Part shown: positions 1 to 7,201 of the stretch, piece by piece
How the letters are laid out: each line of letters starts with the position of its first letter
Position numbering within the stretch: the first letter of the stretch is position 1
Assembly (NCBI GenBank): GCA_035997675.1
Contig: DASYIJ010000272.1
Span: 1-8,607, forward strand
Direction: 5' to 3'
Source of the DNA: JALYZC01 sp035997675
Lineage (GTDB): Bacteria; Actinomycetota; Thermoleophilia; Solirubrobacterales; Solirubrobacteraceae
Length of the DNA: 8,607 nt
Translations under genes and position numbers: made by a program
The notes under the pieces: generated by a model
The model's database searches: none
What the model was told of the DNA's origin: nothing
What the model saw: the letters and a program-made list of their open reading frames with translations, nothing else

Positions 1-383
<383 letters not shown>

Positions 384-391
384 GCGCGTGG

Positions 392-397
392 CTCCTT
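392..397 (-). promoter_or_regulatory. Shine-Dalgarno site of recA
   Basis: On the minus strand this reads AAGGAG, eight bases before the recA ATG. It is the strongest ribosome binding site in the left operon. cinA and thpR have only weak matches and appear to depend on coupling instead. Confidence 0.8.
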
Positions 398-420
398 GGA
401 GTCTCTTTGTCGAACGATGG

Positions 421-426
421 ACGGTA
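421..426 (-). promoter_or_regulatory. Possible -10 element of a recA promoter
   Basis: The minus strand reads TACCGT, a match to the loose actinobacterial TANNNT pattern, 37 bases before the recA start codon. A -35 box 17 bases upstream would fall at about 444-449 and touch the SOS box at 448-461, which suits LexA repression. No hexamer resembling TTGACA is seen there, so this is only a candidate. Confidence 0.3.
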
Positions 427-447
427 GGTCTCGCAGCGGACGGAACG

Positions 448-461
448 GGAACGTACGTGCG
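448..461 (-). promoter_or_regulatory. LexA binding site (SOS box) upstream of recA
   Basis: Seen: the minus strand reads CGCACGTACGTTCC. The Gram-positive/actinobacterial LexA consensus CGAACRNRYGTTYC differs at only one fixed position (C for A at position 3). The central GTAC is a perfect palindrome and the two halves are near-symmetric. It lies 64 bases before the recA ATG, between thpR and recA. Known: recA is a classical LexA target in this phylum. Inference: LexA represses a recA-proximal promoter here, and DNA damage releases it independently of the upstream operon. Confidence 0.7.
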
Positions 462-564
462 ACCGTGTGTCGGGACAACGCGCGGCGGTGACGAGTCTGC
501 CGCGGAGCTGTGCTCATTCCCTCGTTTACCGCCCCCCGGGAGCCGGCGCCGCTTCCGGTGCCGT

Positions 565-1140
565 TCAGCCCAGCTCCGCCCGCGCGAGCGGCTCGTAGTG
601 CGCGCCCGCGGAGGACAGGCGAGAGCGGTACAGCGTCACCGCGGCCCCCCGGAACGGCAGGGCCGCGGGTGGTGCCGGCTCCTCGCGCCCGCCCCCGCGC
701 GCGCCGCGCGGCACCCGCGCCACGGTCACGTGCGGGCGAAACGGCCGCTTCTCGGGCTCGAACGCGGCGCCGGCCACCAGGGCGTCCGACACGCGCGCCT
801 GCAGGTCGGTCGCCGCGCCGTCCTCGTCGGCGAGGTCCACCGCGAGCACGCGCGGGCGCCGCGGCGGCAGCCAGGCGGCCTCGCCCAGCGCCAGCGACGG
901 CGCGGGCGCGCCGTCGGGCACCGCGCCGAGCACCAGCGCGGCGATCTCGTCGGCCTGGCCCTCGTCGCGCCAGCCGAGGAAGCACAGCGTCACGTGCAGG
1001 GCGTCGGCCGGGATCAGCCGCAGTCGGCGCTCGGCGCCGTCGGAGGTGGCGACGTCCCTCCCCCAGGCCGCGAGCGCCTCCCGCGGCTCGCCCGGGAGGT
1101 CCAGCGCGACGAAGAGCCGCGCCCGCGGCGCGCCGCTCAC
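565..1140 (-). CDS. thpR: RNA 2',3'-cyclic phosphodiesterase (2H family, '2'-5' RNA ligase')
   Basis: Seen: 191 residues starting at the GTG whose bases overlap the cinA stop codon (GTGA at 1137-1140). The frame stays open upstream through cinA, but that extension is a shadow. VSGAPRARLFVALDL matches the usual family beginning (R-x-F-x-A-x-x-L). The two signature H-x-T motifs of the 2H phosphoesterase superfamily are present: HVT at 49-51 and HVT at 137-139 (in RPHVTVAR). The length is typical. Known: ThpR opens RNA 2',3'-cyclic phosphates to 2'-phosphates and can join tRNA halves through 2'-5' bonds in vitro. Its cellular role is unclear. There is no strong ribosome binding site, so translation is probably coupled to cinA. 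An Arg/Gly/Pro-rich insert (about 144-160) precedes the last strands. Sequencing into recA follows after 181 bp. Confidence 0.93.
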   Translation of the reverse strand: MSGAPRARLFVALDLPGEPREALAAWGRDVATSDGAERRLRLIPADALHVTLCFLGWRDEGQADEIAALVLGAVPDGAPAPSLALGEAAWLPPRRPRVLAVDLADEDGAATDLQARVSDALVAGAAFEPEKRPFRPHVTVARVPRGARGGGREEPAPPAALPFRGAAVTLYRSRLSSAGAHYEPLARAELG

Positions 1141-2468
1141 GCCCGCGCCGGCTCGGCCTCGCCGCTGAGGGTCCCGTCGTGCTCGCCGAGCAGCAGACGG
1201 CGGATGAGGTGGAAGCAGACCGTGGTGGAGCGATCGCGGACATCGACCCGGGCGCCCGGAAGCTGCATGTCGCGCGCCAGGCGCCCGACTCCGCGCTCGA
1301 CCACGCAGAAGCAGACGTAGCCCACGGGCTTGTCCTCCGTCCCCCCGTCCGGGCCGGCCACGCCGGTCAGCCCCACGCCGACGTCCGCGCCGAAGCGCGC
1401 GACCGCCCCGTCCGCCAGGGCGCCGGCCACCTCGGGTGAGACCGCCCCGTGAGCCTCGATCAGCCCGGGGTCGACCCCGACCAGGTCGGTCTTCGCCGTG
1501 TCGGAGTACGCCGTGACGCCGCCGAGTACGTACGCCGAGGATCCCGGGCGCTCGGTCAGCCGCGCGGTCACGAGCCCGCCGGTGCAGGACTCCGCCACCG
1601 CGATCGTGCGCAGCGGCGGCCCGGACAGCAGCGCCGCCACCTGGTCGTCGATCGATGAACCGTCGTCGGAGAACAGCGTGTCGCCGTGGCGCTCGCGGAT
1701 GAGCGCCTCGAGCTCCCGGTAGGCCTCCTCGGCGCCGGGCTCGTAGCGCGTGACGATCTCGATCTCGCCCCGGCGCAGGCAGGTGGTGACCTCGAGCTCG
1801 GACAGAGCGATTTCCCGCTCGTCCTCGGCTGTCCGCAGCGTGGCCGCGATCTCCGACTCGGGGATCCCGAACAGCCGCAGCATCTCCTGGCGGTAGGTCA
1901 CCGCGCCGCCCGTCGCAGAGCGAAACGCCTCGGTCTCGGTCGCCGTGTGCCACATCGGCTGGAGCTCACGCGGCGGCCCGGGCAGCACGACCACGGTCGG
2001 CCCGTCCCCGCTCGCCGGCGGGACGACGAGGCCCGGCGCGGTTCCGACGGGCTCGATCACCGTCGCGCCCTCCGGGATGACCGCCTGCTTGCGGTTGGAC
2101 GCGCGCACGGCCTCCTCGTCGAGCTGCGGCCAGCGGGCGAGCAGGGGCTTGAGGATCTCGGCGATGCGCCCTTCGAGCGGCTCGTCGAGCACCATCTCGC
2201 GCCCGGAGAAGCCGCCCACCACCTCCGCGGTCAGATCGTCGGCCGTGGGCCCGAGTCCGCCGCTGGTGACGATGACGTCCATCCCCTGCGCGGCGAGGAA
2301 GCGCAGCGCTTCGAGCATGTCGCCGGGGCGGTCACCGACGATCACGGTCTCGGCGTGGTCGACGCCGATCTCGCGCAGGCGGTCCGACAGCCATGGGCCG
2401 TTGCGGTCGCGGACACGGCCGGAGAGCACCTCGGTGCCGGTGACCACGATGCCGGCGCGCGCGGTCAC
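1137..2468 (-). CDS. cinA: CinA: nicotinamide-nucleotide amidohydrolase / MoCF-domain protein
   Basis: Seen: 443 residues. The GTG start at 2468 overlaps the TGA of the rodZ-like gene (GTGA, 2465-2468). The upstream open frame is a shadow of rodZ. The N-terminal MoCF (COG1058) domain covers about 5-170, with GTEVLSGRVRDRNG at 11-24, SGGLGPTADDLT at 69-80 and LPGPPRE near 162-168. The C-terminal PncC/CinA domain covers about 280-428, with AESCTGG at 292-298, GGVTAYS at 316-322, HGAVSPE at 340-346 and TGVAGPDGG with KPVG at 368-383. Known: the C-terminal domain deamidates NMN to nicotinate mononucleotide in pyridine nucleotide recycling. The MoCF domain can act on ADP-ribose-type substrates in some homologues. 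The name derives from competence induction and cinA often sits beside recA. Both domains look complete and key motifs are intact. Start choice rests on the overlap and the family N terminus; the Shine-Dalgarno match is weak. Confidence 0.96.
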   Translation of the reverse strand: MTARAGIVVTGTEVLSGRVRDRNGPWLSDRLREIGVDHAETVIVGDRPGDMLEALRFLAAQGMDVIVTSGGLGPTADDLTAEVVGGFSGREMVLDEPLEGRIAEILKPLLARWPQLDEEAVRASNRKQAVIPEGATVIEPVGTAPGLVVPPASGDGPTVVVLPGPPRELQPMWHTATETEAFRSATGGAVTYRQEMLRLFGIPESEIAATLRTAEDEREIALSELEVTTCLRRGEIEIVTRYEPGAEEAYRELEALIRERHGDTLFSDDGSSIDDQVAALLSGPPLRTIAVAESCTGGLVTARLTERPGSSAYVLGGVTAYSDTAKTDLVGVDPGLIEAHGAVSPEVAGALADGAVARFGADVGVGLTGVAGPDGGTEDKPVGYVCFCVVERGVGRLARDMQLPGARVDVRDRSTTVCFHLIRRLLLGEHDGTLSGEAEPARA

Positions 2469-3226
2469 TGGCTGCAGGTCGGCAGGCGGGCCTGCGAGAG
2501 CTCGCGCCGGCTGGTCGGAGTGATGTCGAACCCGATCGGGTTGCTGCTGCCGCGGATCTGCACCGTCTTGCCGTTGACCTGCATCTCCTCCGGCCCGTGC
2601 CCGAAGAGGACGGAGAAGCGCTTGGCCTTGAAGGTCTGCGTCGGCGAACTGGGATCGAGCGTCTGGCCGTCGATCAGCCGCCGGCCGCTGGAGTCCACCA
2701 GGCAGACGTAGACGGCGTCCGTGGGGATGAGCTTGAGCCGGGCGACGGTGGGGCGCGGCGCGGGGGCCGGCGTCGTGCTGGGCTTGGACTTCCGCGTGGT
2801 CGCCTGGGTCGCGACCTTGGCCTGGTCGGACTTCCCGCCCCCCACCGAGCCGATCACGATGAGCAGCGCGATGATCGCCACCACCGACAGGCCGACGATC
2901 CATCCGCGCGAAGGACGCGGCGGGCTGATCCGCGCGGATCGGCGTTCGGGGCCGAGGTTCGGCGCGATCGGCGCGAGGTCGAGCTCGGAGGGATGCTCGT
3001 GGCGGAGGCGGTACTCCTCCACGAGCAGCTTGGAGTCGAGGCCGAGGTAGTCGGCGTACGTGCGCAGGAAGGAGCGCACGAACGTGGGCCCGGGCAACAG
3101 CCCCCATTCCTCGTTCTCCAGCGCGCGAAGGTATTTCGCGCGGATCTTCGTCCTGCTCTCGACCTCGGAGACGTCGATCTTCGCGCGCATGCGCGCTTCG
3201 CGCAGGGTCTCCCCGATCTCCGGCAT
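2465..3226 (-). CDS. RodZ-like membrane protein with N-terminal helix-turn-helix
   Basis: Seen: 253 residues. An HTH_25/Xre-type domain spans about 3-72 (GETLREARMRAKIDVSEVE, then TKIRAKYLRALE and LPGPTFVRSFLRTYADYLGLD). A basic, Pro-rich linker follows, then one membrane segment at about 109-127 (WIVGLSVVAIIALLIVIG). After a Thr/Pro/Ala/Lys-rich stretch (about 133-160) comes a C-terminal beta domain of the RodZ-C/DUF4115 type (about 163-236, including FKAKRFSVLFG and NPIGFDITP). Known: RodZ links MreB to the cell-wall machinery in rods; actinobacterial relatives (YmfM-type) commonly lie near ftsK, pgsA, cinA and recA. Inference: a single-pass protein with the HTH in the cytoplasm and the beta domain outside. 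No ribosome binding site is visible, but a TANNNT motif lies 9 bases upstream, hinting at a leaderless message. It heads the operon, overlapping cinA by four bases. The exact role in this organism is unknown. Confidence 0.9.
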   Translation of the reverse strand: MPEIGETLREARMRAKIDVSEVESRTKIRAKYLRALENEEWGLLPGPTFVRSFLRTYADYLGLDSKLLVEEYRLRHEHPSELDLAPIAPNLGPERRSARISPPRPSRGWIVGLSVVAIIALLIVIGSVGGGKSDQAKVATQATTRKSKPSTTPAPAPRPTVARLKLIPTDAVYVCLVDSSGRRLIDGQTLDPSSPTQTFKAKRFSVLFGHGPEEMQVNGKTVQIRGSSNPIGFDITPTSRRELSQARLPTCSQ

Positions 3227-3235
3227 TCCGGCTGG

Positions 3236-3241
3236 AATCTA
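3236..3241 (-). promoter_or_regulatory. Possible -10 element of a leaderless rodZ-operon promoter
   Basis: The minus strand reads TAGATT, a TANNNT match, with nine bases between it and the ATG at 3226. That spacing would start transcription at or within a few bases of the start codon. No Shine-Dalgarno site is present, which agrees with a leaderless message, common in actinobacteria. No convincing -35 box is seen (the sequence 17 bases upstream is GCAGGC). Confidence 0.35.
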
Positions 3242-3446
3242 GCGCGGGGGGATTTTCCGCCTGCGTCCGGCCGCGATCGGACGCGCGGTGCGCGACGGGA
3301 ATCGCTCATGGCCGTGGTGGTGCGCGCGCGCTCGGTGTGCGTCACCGCGTCGATCGCGCTCGCGGACGCGGCTTGCCGCCCCGGCGCGGACGGGTCGCGA
3401 CCGGAGAGGCTGCATGGCCGGCTCGCCGTCTCCGGACCAGCCCGAT
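3242..3446. other. Intergenic region between the regulator gene and the rodZ operon
   Basis: About 205 bases with no supported gene on either strand. Open frames crossing it are composition artefacts of GC-rich DNA that run into the neighbouring genes. It holds one possible terminator hairpin (3401-3435) near the stop of the upstream regulator, and the rodZ promoter candidate lies at its lower edge. No tRNA or riboswitch-like structure is recognised. Confidence 0.6.
3401..3435 (-). terminator. Possible hairpin terminator after the response regulator gene
   Basis: Arms CCGGAGA (3401-3407) and TCTCCGG (3429-3435) form a perfect 7-bp stem, 11 bases beyond the TGA at 3447. The 21-base loop contains a further small CGG/CCG stem. 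No T-run follows on the minus strand, so it is not a standard intrinsic terminator, but U-poor hairpins are common in GC-rich actinobacteria. The position, right after a gene end and before a new operon, is the main support. Confidence 0.35.
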
Positions 3447-4280
3447 TCAGCCGGGCACCGGGGCGACGGTACCGCCGTTTCGGGCGAGCGACCGCTCGAA
3501 CGGATGGGTTGACGCCATCCCCGACGCGCAAATCTTGGCTCCTCTGCTGCGGGCGCTGAGGTAGCGCAGCGCAGCCAGCACGCGCCGGTGATCAGCCGAG
3601 TTCGACGACGGGCAGAGCTTCGCGAAGATGCTCGTGATGTGACGCTCCACCGCCGGGACCGTCACGACCAGCTCCTCGGCGATGAACCGGTTCGACCGTC
3701 CCTCCGCGATGAGCTCCAGGACTTCGAGCTCCCGCGGCGTCAGCTCGTCGAGCGGATCATCTGGTCGGTCGCGCGCGGCGAGACGACCCACCACTATCGG
3801 ATCCATCGCGGTCCCGCCGCGGGCGACCCGGCGTACGGCGGCCGCGAAATCCTCCAGCTCGCCGATCCGGGGCTTGAGCAGGTATCCAAAGCCGCTCGGG
3901 CGATCACCCATGGCTTCCAGAACCTGACCGTCGTCTGCCGACCGGGAGAGGATCAAGATCGCCAGGCCAGACTCGCTCGCTCGCAGCTCGCGAGCGGCCT
4001 GGATACACGAAACGCCGTTGCCGCAGGGCGCCATGTCCACGTCAACCACGGCGACCTCCGGGTGATGGGCTCGGGTCTTCCGGGTTAGATCGTCGGCATC
4101 GCTCGCCGTCGCCACGACCTCGATCCCGGCCATCTGGAGCACGTAGGTGATTCCGGCCTGATACACGGGCTCGTCGTCCGCGACGACAACCCGGATCGGG
4201 AGGCCGGCGGGGCGCAGACGTTCCTCGCCGGGCGGCCGCGGATTCAGCGGGGACGGCCGGGTTTGGAGAACGCTGCTCAT
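3447..4280 (-). CDS. Two-component response regulator, NarL/LuxR type
   Basis: Seen: 277 residues from the ATG at 4280. A receiver domain covers about 29-150: acidic pair D35-D36 in VVVADDEP, phospho-acceptor D80 in AVVDVDM, Ser112 in ILILSRS, and Lys136 in GFGYLLKPRIG. The LuxR helix-turn-helix covers about 178-240 (LTPRELEVLELIAEGRSNRFIAEEL, then VERHITSIFAKL and DHRRVLAALRYL). Known: such proteins are phosphorylated by a partner histidine kinase and bind DNA as dimers. No kinase lies in the window, so the regulator is orphaned here. Oddities: about 34 residues follow RYLSA, where relatives usually end, and a Cys (222) replaces the usual Gly after FAKL. The frame is open to an ATG at 4391, but the extra 37 residues show no domain and cross an inverted repeat; a GTG lies immediately before the chosen ATG. 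No clear ribosome binding site helps. Target genes are unknown. Confidence 0.9.
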   Translation of the reverse strand: MSSVLQTRPSPLNPRPPGEERLRPAGLPIRVVVADDEPVYQAGITYVLQMAGIEVVATASDADDLTRKTRAHHPEVAVVDVDMAPCGNGVSCIQAARELRASESGLAILILSRSADDGQVLEAMGDRPSGFGYLLKPRIGELEDFAAAVRRVARGGTAMDPIVVGRLAARDRPDDPLDELTPRELEVLELIAEGRSNRFIAEELVVTVPAVERHITSIFAKLCPSSNSADHRRVLAALRYLSARSRGAKICASGMASTHPFERSLARNGGTVAPVPG

Positions 4281-4326
4281 CACCGAGCAGTGTCGGTCAC
4301 GGGGTGCGCGCTCGCGTCCGCCATCT

Positions 4327-4396
4327 GACCAGTGCGATGGCCAGTCAGTGGCTGGTTCTGGCGCCTGGGGCGCCGCGCTGGCCGGTCGCACTGGCC
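4327..4396. repeat. Nested inverted repeat between the two LuxR-type genes
   Basis: Outer arms lie at 4327-4342 (GACCAGTGCGATGGCC) and 4380-4396 (GGCCGGTCGCACTGGCC). They pair over about 15 positions with one mismatch and a small bulge. The inner arms GGCGCC (4360-4365) and GGCGCC (4369-4374) form a perfect 6-bp stem with a three-base loop. The structure starts 14 bases after the stop of the large regulator and ends 47 bases before the start of the response regulator. It could be a U-less terminator/attenuator, an mRNA-stabilising hairpin, or an operator for one of the two regulators. The minus strand has no T-run after it. Confidence 0.6.
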
Positions 4397-4409
4397 CCCT
4401 GCCGGCCGG

Positions 4410-7181
4410 CTAGGCGGCGGTCGACTCGCCGGGCAGGGCGTCGTGAAGCTGGTTGCGGGAGCTGATGTCGAGCTTCGCAAACACCTTGCGCAGGTGGTAC
4501 TGGACGGTGCGCGGACTGATGAACATCCGCGCCCCGATCTCAGGGTTGGAGAGGCCGTCACGGGCCAGCTGGGCGATCTGGGCCTCCTGGGCGGTCAACT
4601 CGTCACGTGATTCCGGAGACCGGGCCCGCACGGTCTCTCCGGTGGCCTGCAGCTCACGCCCGGCGCGCTCGGCGAGCGCCTCGGCACCCATCAACGTAAA
4701 CATCTCGTGCGCTTTTCGCAGTGAGTCGCGGGCATCCACGCGGCGCTGTTCGCGGCGCAGCCATTCGCCGTACCCGAGATGAGCACGGGCCTGCTCGAGC
4801 GACAGTCGGCACTTGCCGAGCCGCTCAACCGCCTCGCGGTGGAGCGCCTCCGCGGTCTCCCCGTCGCTCACCAGCGCCCGAACGCGGGATTCGACGCCCA
4901 GCGCCAGCTCGGTGCCGGCCGCTCGTGTGCAGACGGCAAGCCGTCCCACCGCCTCGTCCGCCACGTCCCGCTTTCCGGATCGGGCGGCCGCCTCGACGAG
5001 TTCCGGAAGCGACCACACCGAGAGCATCAACTCGTCGCGTGAGCTTGCGCTTTGAGCCGGAGCCAGGGCGTCCTCATGCCGGCCGCGCGCGTTGTAGAGA
5101 CGCGCGCGGGCGTACTCCCCGAAGGTCAGCGCGACTCCCTCGTTGCGAGCGGCCGCCACCGCTTCGCCGCGCTCGATCACCGCCAGACCTCCCGACTCCT
5201 CGCCGCGACAGCCTACGAGCACCATCCTCCCGAAGACGATGGGTTCGATTCCGGTCGCCTCGGCGATCTCATCAGCTTCTTCGATCAGCGCCGCCGCGGC
5301 AGCAAGCTTTCCCTCGAAGCACCGCAGCAACGACAGCAGGTTGAGGGCGAGCGGAAGCACGGCCAGGGCGCCGCGGGCCCTCGCCATCTGAACGTTGCGC
5401 GTGGCGATCGAATGCCAGGTCTCGTCGTCGAACAGGTCGGGTGCGACGCGACGCGCGATCCACGGCCAGCGGATGTCCTGTCCGTCCCGGTCACCCTCGA
5501 GACGAACCGCCTCCAGGGCCCGATGGAGCGCGACCGCGCTCGCCGCGTAGCCCTCGATGAACCGGATGGCAAGTCCATCGAGCAGCAGGTCGCTGGCCTG
5601 AGGCGGCCCGACCGGGGGCGGCGCGTCGCGGGCCGCCTTTGCCGCGACGAGGGTGCCACTGCCGAGACGGCCGGCAACGCTCGCAGCTCGCAGCGCCTCC
5701 AGGTAGGTCCGCCGGGCCAGGTTCGGATCGAGCGCGGTCAGCCGCCGCGCAGCGTCCAGGAGCAGCGGCACGGCGTCTGCAGCTCGTCTCAGGTCGAGCG
5801 CGATCTGTCCGTGAAGCCGCTGGAGCATGGCCCGATCGAGGTCGTCGAGCGGCCCCTCCGCTGCGCTGGAGAGAAGCATCAGCGCCTCCTGGGGCGCCCC
5901 CGCCAGCTGCTTGGCCTCGGCAGCCCAGAGCGCCCGCTGCGCCCGCCGAACCGGGTCAAGCGTCAGAGCAGCCGCCCGCTGGAGAAAGGCGGCGGCGGCC
6001 GCGACTCCCCCGCGCGACTGAGCCCGTCCGGCCGAGCGCTCCAGCTCTTCGGCGACGCCCTCGTCGAACGCCACCACGGCCCGGGCCAGATGCGACGCTC
6101 GCCGGTCGGGGTCGGTCGCTGCGTCGGTGGCGGCGCCCAACGCCCGGTGGGTAGCACGCCGAGCCTCAGGCGACGCCGCCCGGTAGATGGCCGAGCGAAG
6201 GAGGGGATGGCGAAAGGCCACCCGGGCATCGAGCTCGAGCAGCCCCGCTTCCACGGCCGGCCCCAGGGCGTGGATATCGATCTCAAGCTCGCCCGCCGAT
6301 CGCGACAGCAGTCCCGGCTCGCCGGTCGGCTCGGCCGCGGCAAGAAGCAGCAGCTGCTGGGTCGCCTCGGGCAGCTGGTCAACCCGCCGCCGGTAGCTCG
6401 CCTCGATGCGGGTTTGCAGCGGAAGCTCCGCGGGCGAACCAAAGCCGCCGGGCAGGCCCGCGGGGGACAACTCACGCGGCAGCTCCAGCAAGGCGAGCGG
6501 GTTGCCACGGGCCTCGGCGAGGATCCGGCCCCGTATGCGCTCGTCGAGCGGCGCGCCGATGACCGAGGCGAGCAGCTCGCGCGCATCCTCGTCCGAGAGC
6601 CCCTCCAGCCGTAGGTTCGGTAGGCGCGCCAAGTCATCGAACTCGGCTGGTTCACGTAAGGCGAACAGCAGGACGACCGCCTCCGCCTGGATGCGCCGAG
6701 CCACGAACGCCAGCACCTGGGCCGAGGATTGATCGAGCCATTGGGCGTCGTCGATCAGGCAGATCAGCGGGAGCTCCTCCGCGGCGTCGGACAGCAGGCT
6801 GAGCACCGCCAGACCGATGAAGAAGCGGTCGGGCGGATCCCCGCTGCTCAGCCCGAAGGCGGTCGCGAGGGCGTCGCGCTGAGGCGACGGCAGCCGATCG
6901 AGGCGGTCCAGCAGCGTCCCGCACAACTGATGCAGGCCCGCGAAGGGAAGCTCCATCTCGGATTCGACCCCGACCACGCGAGCGACGCGATAGCCGTGGG
7001 CGCCCGCGGCGGCATAGTCCAGGAGGGCGGTCTTTCCCGTTCCGGCCGCGCCGCGCAGCACGAGGGTCGCGCTCTCGCCCAGCCTTCCTCCGGCCAGCAG
7101 CCGGTCGAGTGCTTCGGACTCGGCGGCGCGCCCCACAAGGGCGGCCTTGCCATGGACACTCGACGGGGGGATGTCTGGCAT
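4410..7181 (-). CDS. Large AAA-ATPase LuxR-family transcriptional regulator (LAL/MalT-like)
   Basis: Seen: 923 residues, the usual size for the class. The ATPase domain is N-terminal: LVGRAAE at 15-21, Walker A GAAGTGKT at 44-51, Walker B LICLIDDAQWLD at 139-150, and ARGNPLALLELP at 224-235. FRHPLLRSAIY at 323-333 is typical of the family's winged-helix region. A long Ala/Leu/Arg-rich helical part (about 345-850) resembles TPR repeats. The LuxR helix-turn-helix is at 862-912 (LTAQEAQIAQLARDGLSNPE, then SPRTVQYHLRKVF). Known: STAND-type regulators are thought to be ATP-driven switches that open on ligand or protein binding and activate transcription. The inducer cannot be read from the sequence. 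All nucleotide-binding motifs look intact. The ATG at 7181 lies 20 bp after the MoaD-like gene with no clear ribosome binding site, so coupling within an operon is plausible. The next gene downstream is the response regulator, beyond an inverted repeat. Confidence 0.95.
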   Translation of the reverse strand: MPDIPPSSVHGKAALVGRAAESEALDRLLAGGRLGESATLVLRGAAGTGKTALLDYAAAGAHGYRVARVVGVESEMELPFAGLHQLCGTLLDRLDRLPSPQRDALATAFGLSSGDPPDRFFIGLAVLSLLSDAAEELPLICLIDDAQWLDQSSAQVLAFVARRIQAEAVVLLFALREPAEFDDLARLPNLRLEGLSDEDARELLASVIGAPLDERIRGRILAEARGNPLALLELPRELSPAGLPGGFGSPAELPLQTRIEASYRRRVDQLPEATQQLLLLAAAEPTGEPGLLSRSAGELEIDIHALGPAVEAGLLELDARVAFRHPLLRSAIYRAASPEARRATHRALGAATDAATDPDRRASHLARAVVAFDEGVAEELERSAGRAQSRGGVAAAAAFLQRAAALTLDPVRRAQRALWAAEAKQLAGAPQEALMLLSSAAEGPLDDLDRAMLQRLHGQIALDLRRAADAVPLLLDAARRLTALDPNLARRTYLEALRAASVAGRLGSGTLVAAKAARDAPPPVGPPQASDLLLDGLAIRFIEGYAASAVALHRALEAVRLEGDRDGQDIRWPWIARRVAPDLFDDETWHSIATRNVQMARARGALAVLPLALNLLSLLRCFEGKLAAAAALIEEADEIAEATGIEPIVFGRMVLVGCRGEESGGLAVIERGEAVAAARNEGVALTFGEYARARLYNARGRHEDALAPAQSASSRDELMLSVWSLPELVEAAARSGKRDVADEAVGRLAVCTRAAGTELALGVESRVRALVSDGETAEALHREAVERLGKCRLSLEQARAHLGYGEWLRREQRRVDARDSLRKAHEMFTLMGAEALAERAGRELQATGETVRARSPESRDELTAQEAQIAQLARDGLSNPEIGARMFISPRTVQYHLRKVFAKLDISSRNQLHDALPGESTAA

Positions 7182-7201
7182 CGCTATGCGACCAAACGTC
7201 G

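Noticed and set aside
410..425. Second LexA-like half-site (TCGAAC) near the recA start
   Set aside because: The right half matches the consensus at only two of six positions; the box at 448-461 is much better.
543..563. Hairpin CGGCACC/GGCGCCG just after the thpR stop as a terminator
   Set aside because: The stem has an A-C mismatch on the RNA strand, there is no U-run, and GC-rich DNA makes short stems like this by chance.
1141..1953. N-terminal extension of thpR to 462 codons
   Set aside because: The extra region lies within cinA in another frame and has no domain. The GTG at 1140 gives the normal family N terminus and length.
1686..2711. Plus-strand open frame of 341 codons opposite cinA and rodZ
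   Set aside because: It crosses two well-supported genes, shows no recognisable motif, and has a low-complexity composition.
2469..3107. N-terminal extension of cinA to 656 codons
   Set aside because: It is a shadow of the rodZ-like gene. The GTG at 2468 gives the normal MoCF domain beginning.
5052..6614. Plus-strand open frame of 520 codons opposite the large regulator
   Set aside because: Its product is Arg/Gly/Gln-rich with no domain, while the minus-strand frame has clear ATPase and HTH motifs. Long antisense frames are expected in such GC-rich DNA.
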